This document shows positions 62,001-64,000 of a stretch of DNA of 64,000 nt, piece after piece. The DNA lies in assembly GCA_004123355.1 (NCBI GenBank), contig SCHM01000003.1, positions 5,785,058 to 5,849,057 on the forward strand, written 5' to 3'. The notes beneath the pieces are model-generated. The model was not told the DNA's origin, made no database searches, and worked only from the letters and a program-made list of their open reading frames with translations. Numbering within the stretch: position 1 is the first letter of the stretch; every line of letters begins with the position of its first letter. The position numbers and the translations under genes are program-made. The stretch is from Amphirosellinia nigrospora (lineage: Eukaryota > Ascomycota > Sordariomycetes > Xylariales > Xylariaceae).

Positions 62001-64000
62001 ATGCTGTACAGGCGATGGCGGCATTCAAGTATCTGTTCACTGGGCGTTGGGATCCCACTTCGAGGTGGCTTCAATTTGCCGCCTTCCACTTTGATGTGTC
62101 AGTGTTGGAACAGTATTGGTCCTGGTACGTTGGCATTGCTGTGGTCGCAGCGCCGAAGGACGTCATCCTCAGTGACCTAGCTATGACAATCTCTAAACTT
62201 GAAATTACACATATCGACCTAACCCCAAGTCTAGCGAGGCTCATCAACCCTGATGAGTGTCCGAGCCTGTGTAAAGGTGTTTTCATTACAGGAGGAGAGA
62301 AATTACGGTCCGATATTCTTGAGACCTGGGGACCCAAGAGGGTCATTCATAATGCTTATGGGCCGACAGAGGCTACGATTGGTGTAACAATGTACTGTGG
62401 CGTGCCACAGAATGGGAAGCCATCAAACATTGGAAACCTCTTCCCCAATGTCGGGGCATACATATTTGAACTCGGTTTCGAGATACCGGTACTTCGCGGT
62501 GGTGTCGGAGAGCTCTGTGTGTCCGGCAAGTTGGTTGGCAAGGGCTACCTAAATAGGGACATGCTTACCAAAGAGCGTTTCCCTATATTACCGGCCACAG
62601 GCGAACAAATCTACCGTACAGGGGACCTTGTTCGAGTACTTCATGATGGGTCACTTGATTTTCTTGGTCGAGTAGATGACCAAGTGAAGCTTAGGGTCAA
62701 AGATTAGAAATCGGCGAAATCAACCACGCCATCCGAGAAGGTCTAGCCGACAAGGTAGGCGATGTTGCCACCATGGTCGCTCGACGAAGAGGTCAGGATA
62801 TAGATCTCCTTGTATCATTCGTTGTATCAACTTCTGATTCTACTGCCGGTCGCGAAGTACACATCTATTACGATGCGGAACACATTGAGTTCGCTGCATG
62901 TGCTCAGGAAGCTTGCAGATCTCATCTTGCGACTTACATGGTTCCATCCTTCATTATATGCGTCTCGCGCATTCCTCTATCTACAAACAACAAGGTCGAT
63001 GTCAACCAATTGAAACGGCTTTTCTCAGAACTGTCTCACGAACAACTTCAAACTCTTTCAACAACTTCTCTCTCAAGTCGTCGTGAGCTCAATAGACTCG
63101 AGGGCCAAGTGTTGGAAGCAATTTGTCAGGTGGTTCATGTCAAGGAAAACGATATAATGCCAAATACGACGATATTCGAATTAGGTATAGACTCTATCAC
63201 AGCTACAAGACTAGCACACCAGCTAAGGTCAATGGGATTCACCTCAACTACACCGTCGACGATATTACGACATCCACAATCAACCAGCTCTCCAAAGCTC
63301 TAGACCGATCTAGCTCTATTGCCCCTAGCAACAATTCTTTGCAGATAAAGCAGTCAATCACAGCGTTTCGCCATAAGTATCTTAGTCTAGTGTGTGGGAC
63401 ACTTGAAGTGAACGCAGTAGATGTGGAATACATAGCACCATGTACAGCGCTACAACACAGGGCATCATAGCCAGGTCGAAATTTCAGGAGGCTCAGTTCG
63501 CTTACTTCAATCAATTTGGGTTTCGGTTAAAATCTACCGTGTCTGTTGAACGCTTGAAAGCCGCCCTCGGTCGAGTTGTAGATTCTTACTCCATTCTCAG
63601 GACCGCTTTCGTGGACACGCAGGATGGAGTGATTCAGGTGGCTATAAGAAATCGGCCTCTCGATTGGTTCGAAGTGGAATCAAAAACAAAATCATTTGAG
63701 CAAACAGCCGCAGAACGACAACGCCTCTGGATTGAGAAGAATCATCACGTTCTGGGATGGCCTATGGAGGTCGATCATATAGAGGTTGAGGGCCGCCACT
63801 ATCTAGCTTTGAGGCTTTTCCACGGTGTATACGATGCCCGCAGCCTCAACATTATTTTCGATCGCTTAAACGCCGAGTACGAAGGAGATTCATGGCCTTC
63901 CAGCCCTGAGTTTATATCTGTGCTACCAGAAGGGCCGCTCCTCAGCCACCAGGAATCTCACCAATTTTGGAAGTCGCTTTTAAAAAACCATCATTTCCAG
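53013..64000 (+). CDS. Ferrichrome-type siderophore NRPS (SidC/NPS family), 3' end beyond window
   Basis: The start MLPDHPRSLHIDDGVSILNAKPKRLP resembles SidC-type N-termini. Domains in order: A1 (YTSGSTGTPKG near 53.6 kb; YGPTEAAIH; LPSGKVDRKRL), T1 (KLDSLAAIE), C1 (HHAIYDGWT, 55.4 kb), A2 (YTSGTTGVPKG; FDVSVFEIFF; YRSGDLGRML), T2 (LGLDSISAMP), C2 (HHAMYDGIS, 58.8 kb), T3 (YGLDSITAIQ, 59.9 kb), C3 (HHALYDAFT, 60.6 kb), A3 (YTSGTTGAPKG; FDVSVLEQYW; YRTGDLVRVL), T4 (LGIDSITATR, 63.2 kb) and partial C4 (FHGVYDARS), cut by the window edge. Introns: 54039-54094, 56818-56880, 57261-57312 and 59571-59631. The enzyme would activate N5-acyl-N5-hydroxyornithine and small amino acids to make an intracellular or secreted ferrichrome. 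Numerous one-base breaks, mostly at base runs (for example T5 at 53764-53768 and C3 at 54777-54779), interrupt it while all core motifs stay intact. The divergent neighbour supplies hydroxyornithine. Confidence 0.9.

Noticed and set aside
53013-64000. Reading the siderophore NRPS as a pseudogene because of its many frame breaks
   Set aside because: All adenylation, carrier and condensation motifs and four introns are intact, and many breaks are at base runs, as in neighbouring housekeeping genes. A true decayed gene should also show motif loss and stops by substitution.

Overview
The window looks like nuclear DNA of a filamentous ascomycete (Pezizomycotina, probably a Sordariomycete). Genes are split by short introns of about 42 to 148 bases with GTRNGT donors, CTRAY branch sites and YAG acceptors. 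The families present are fungal: a Zn2Cys6 regulator, an ornithine N5-monooxygenase and a ferrichrome-type NRPS. Intergenic DNA carries many TACCTAGGTA-like palindromes. There is a nuclear tRNA-Thr(UGU) gene with a 10-base intron. I found no CRISPR array, operon or intact mobile element.

Layout. From 0.8 to 5 kb lie a flavoprotein-fold protein fused to Trp-rich repeats and an unrecognised gene. From 5.5 to 18.3 kb four genes on the minus strand form a probable catabolic cluster for N-methylated glycines: a dimethylglycine dehydrogenase/oxidase, a Zn2Cys6 regulator, a membrane-anchored Rieske monooxygenase of the choline/glycine-betaine type, and a sarcosine-oxidase-family flavoenzyme. A 4.6 kb gene-poor stretch follows, holding the tRNA. 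From 22.9 to 44 kb are ordinary genes: an L-fuconate-dehydratase-like enolase-superfamily enzyme, an ankyrin protein, NSE2 SUMO ligase, a kinase-like protein, a small secreted cysteine-containing protein, class II fructose-bisphosphate aldolase and several unknowns. From 45.9 kb to the right edge lie a poly(ADP-ribose) glycohydrolase homologue and a siderophore locus: a SidA-like ornithine monooxygenase (minus) and a SidC/NPS-type NRPS (plus, running off the edge). The 3.6 kb between these last two holds four ATCWGATAA iron-repressor (SreA-type GATA) sites, two of them in one 19-base palindrome.

How the genes work together. In the first cluster the enzymes would strip methyl groups stepwise: choline or betaine to dimethylglycine, to sarcosine, to glycine. 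In the second, the monooxygenase makes N5-hydroxyornithine, which the NRPS would assemble into a hydroxamate siderophore under iron control.

Quality caveat. Most genes, including the housekeeping aldolase, are interrupted by single-base frame changes, and many of the positions I resolved sit in short runs of one base where one base seems missing. The likeliest reading is consensus error in the assembly rather than decay, so CDS spans below run from start to true stop across such breaks.
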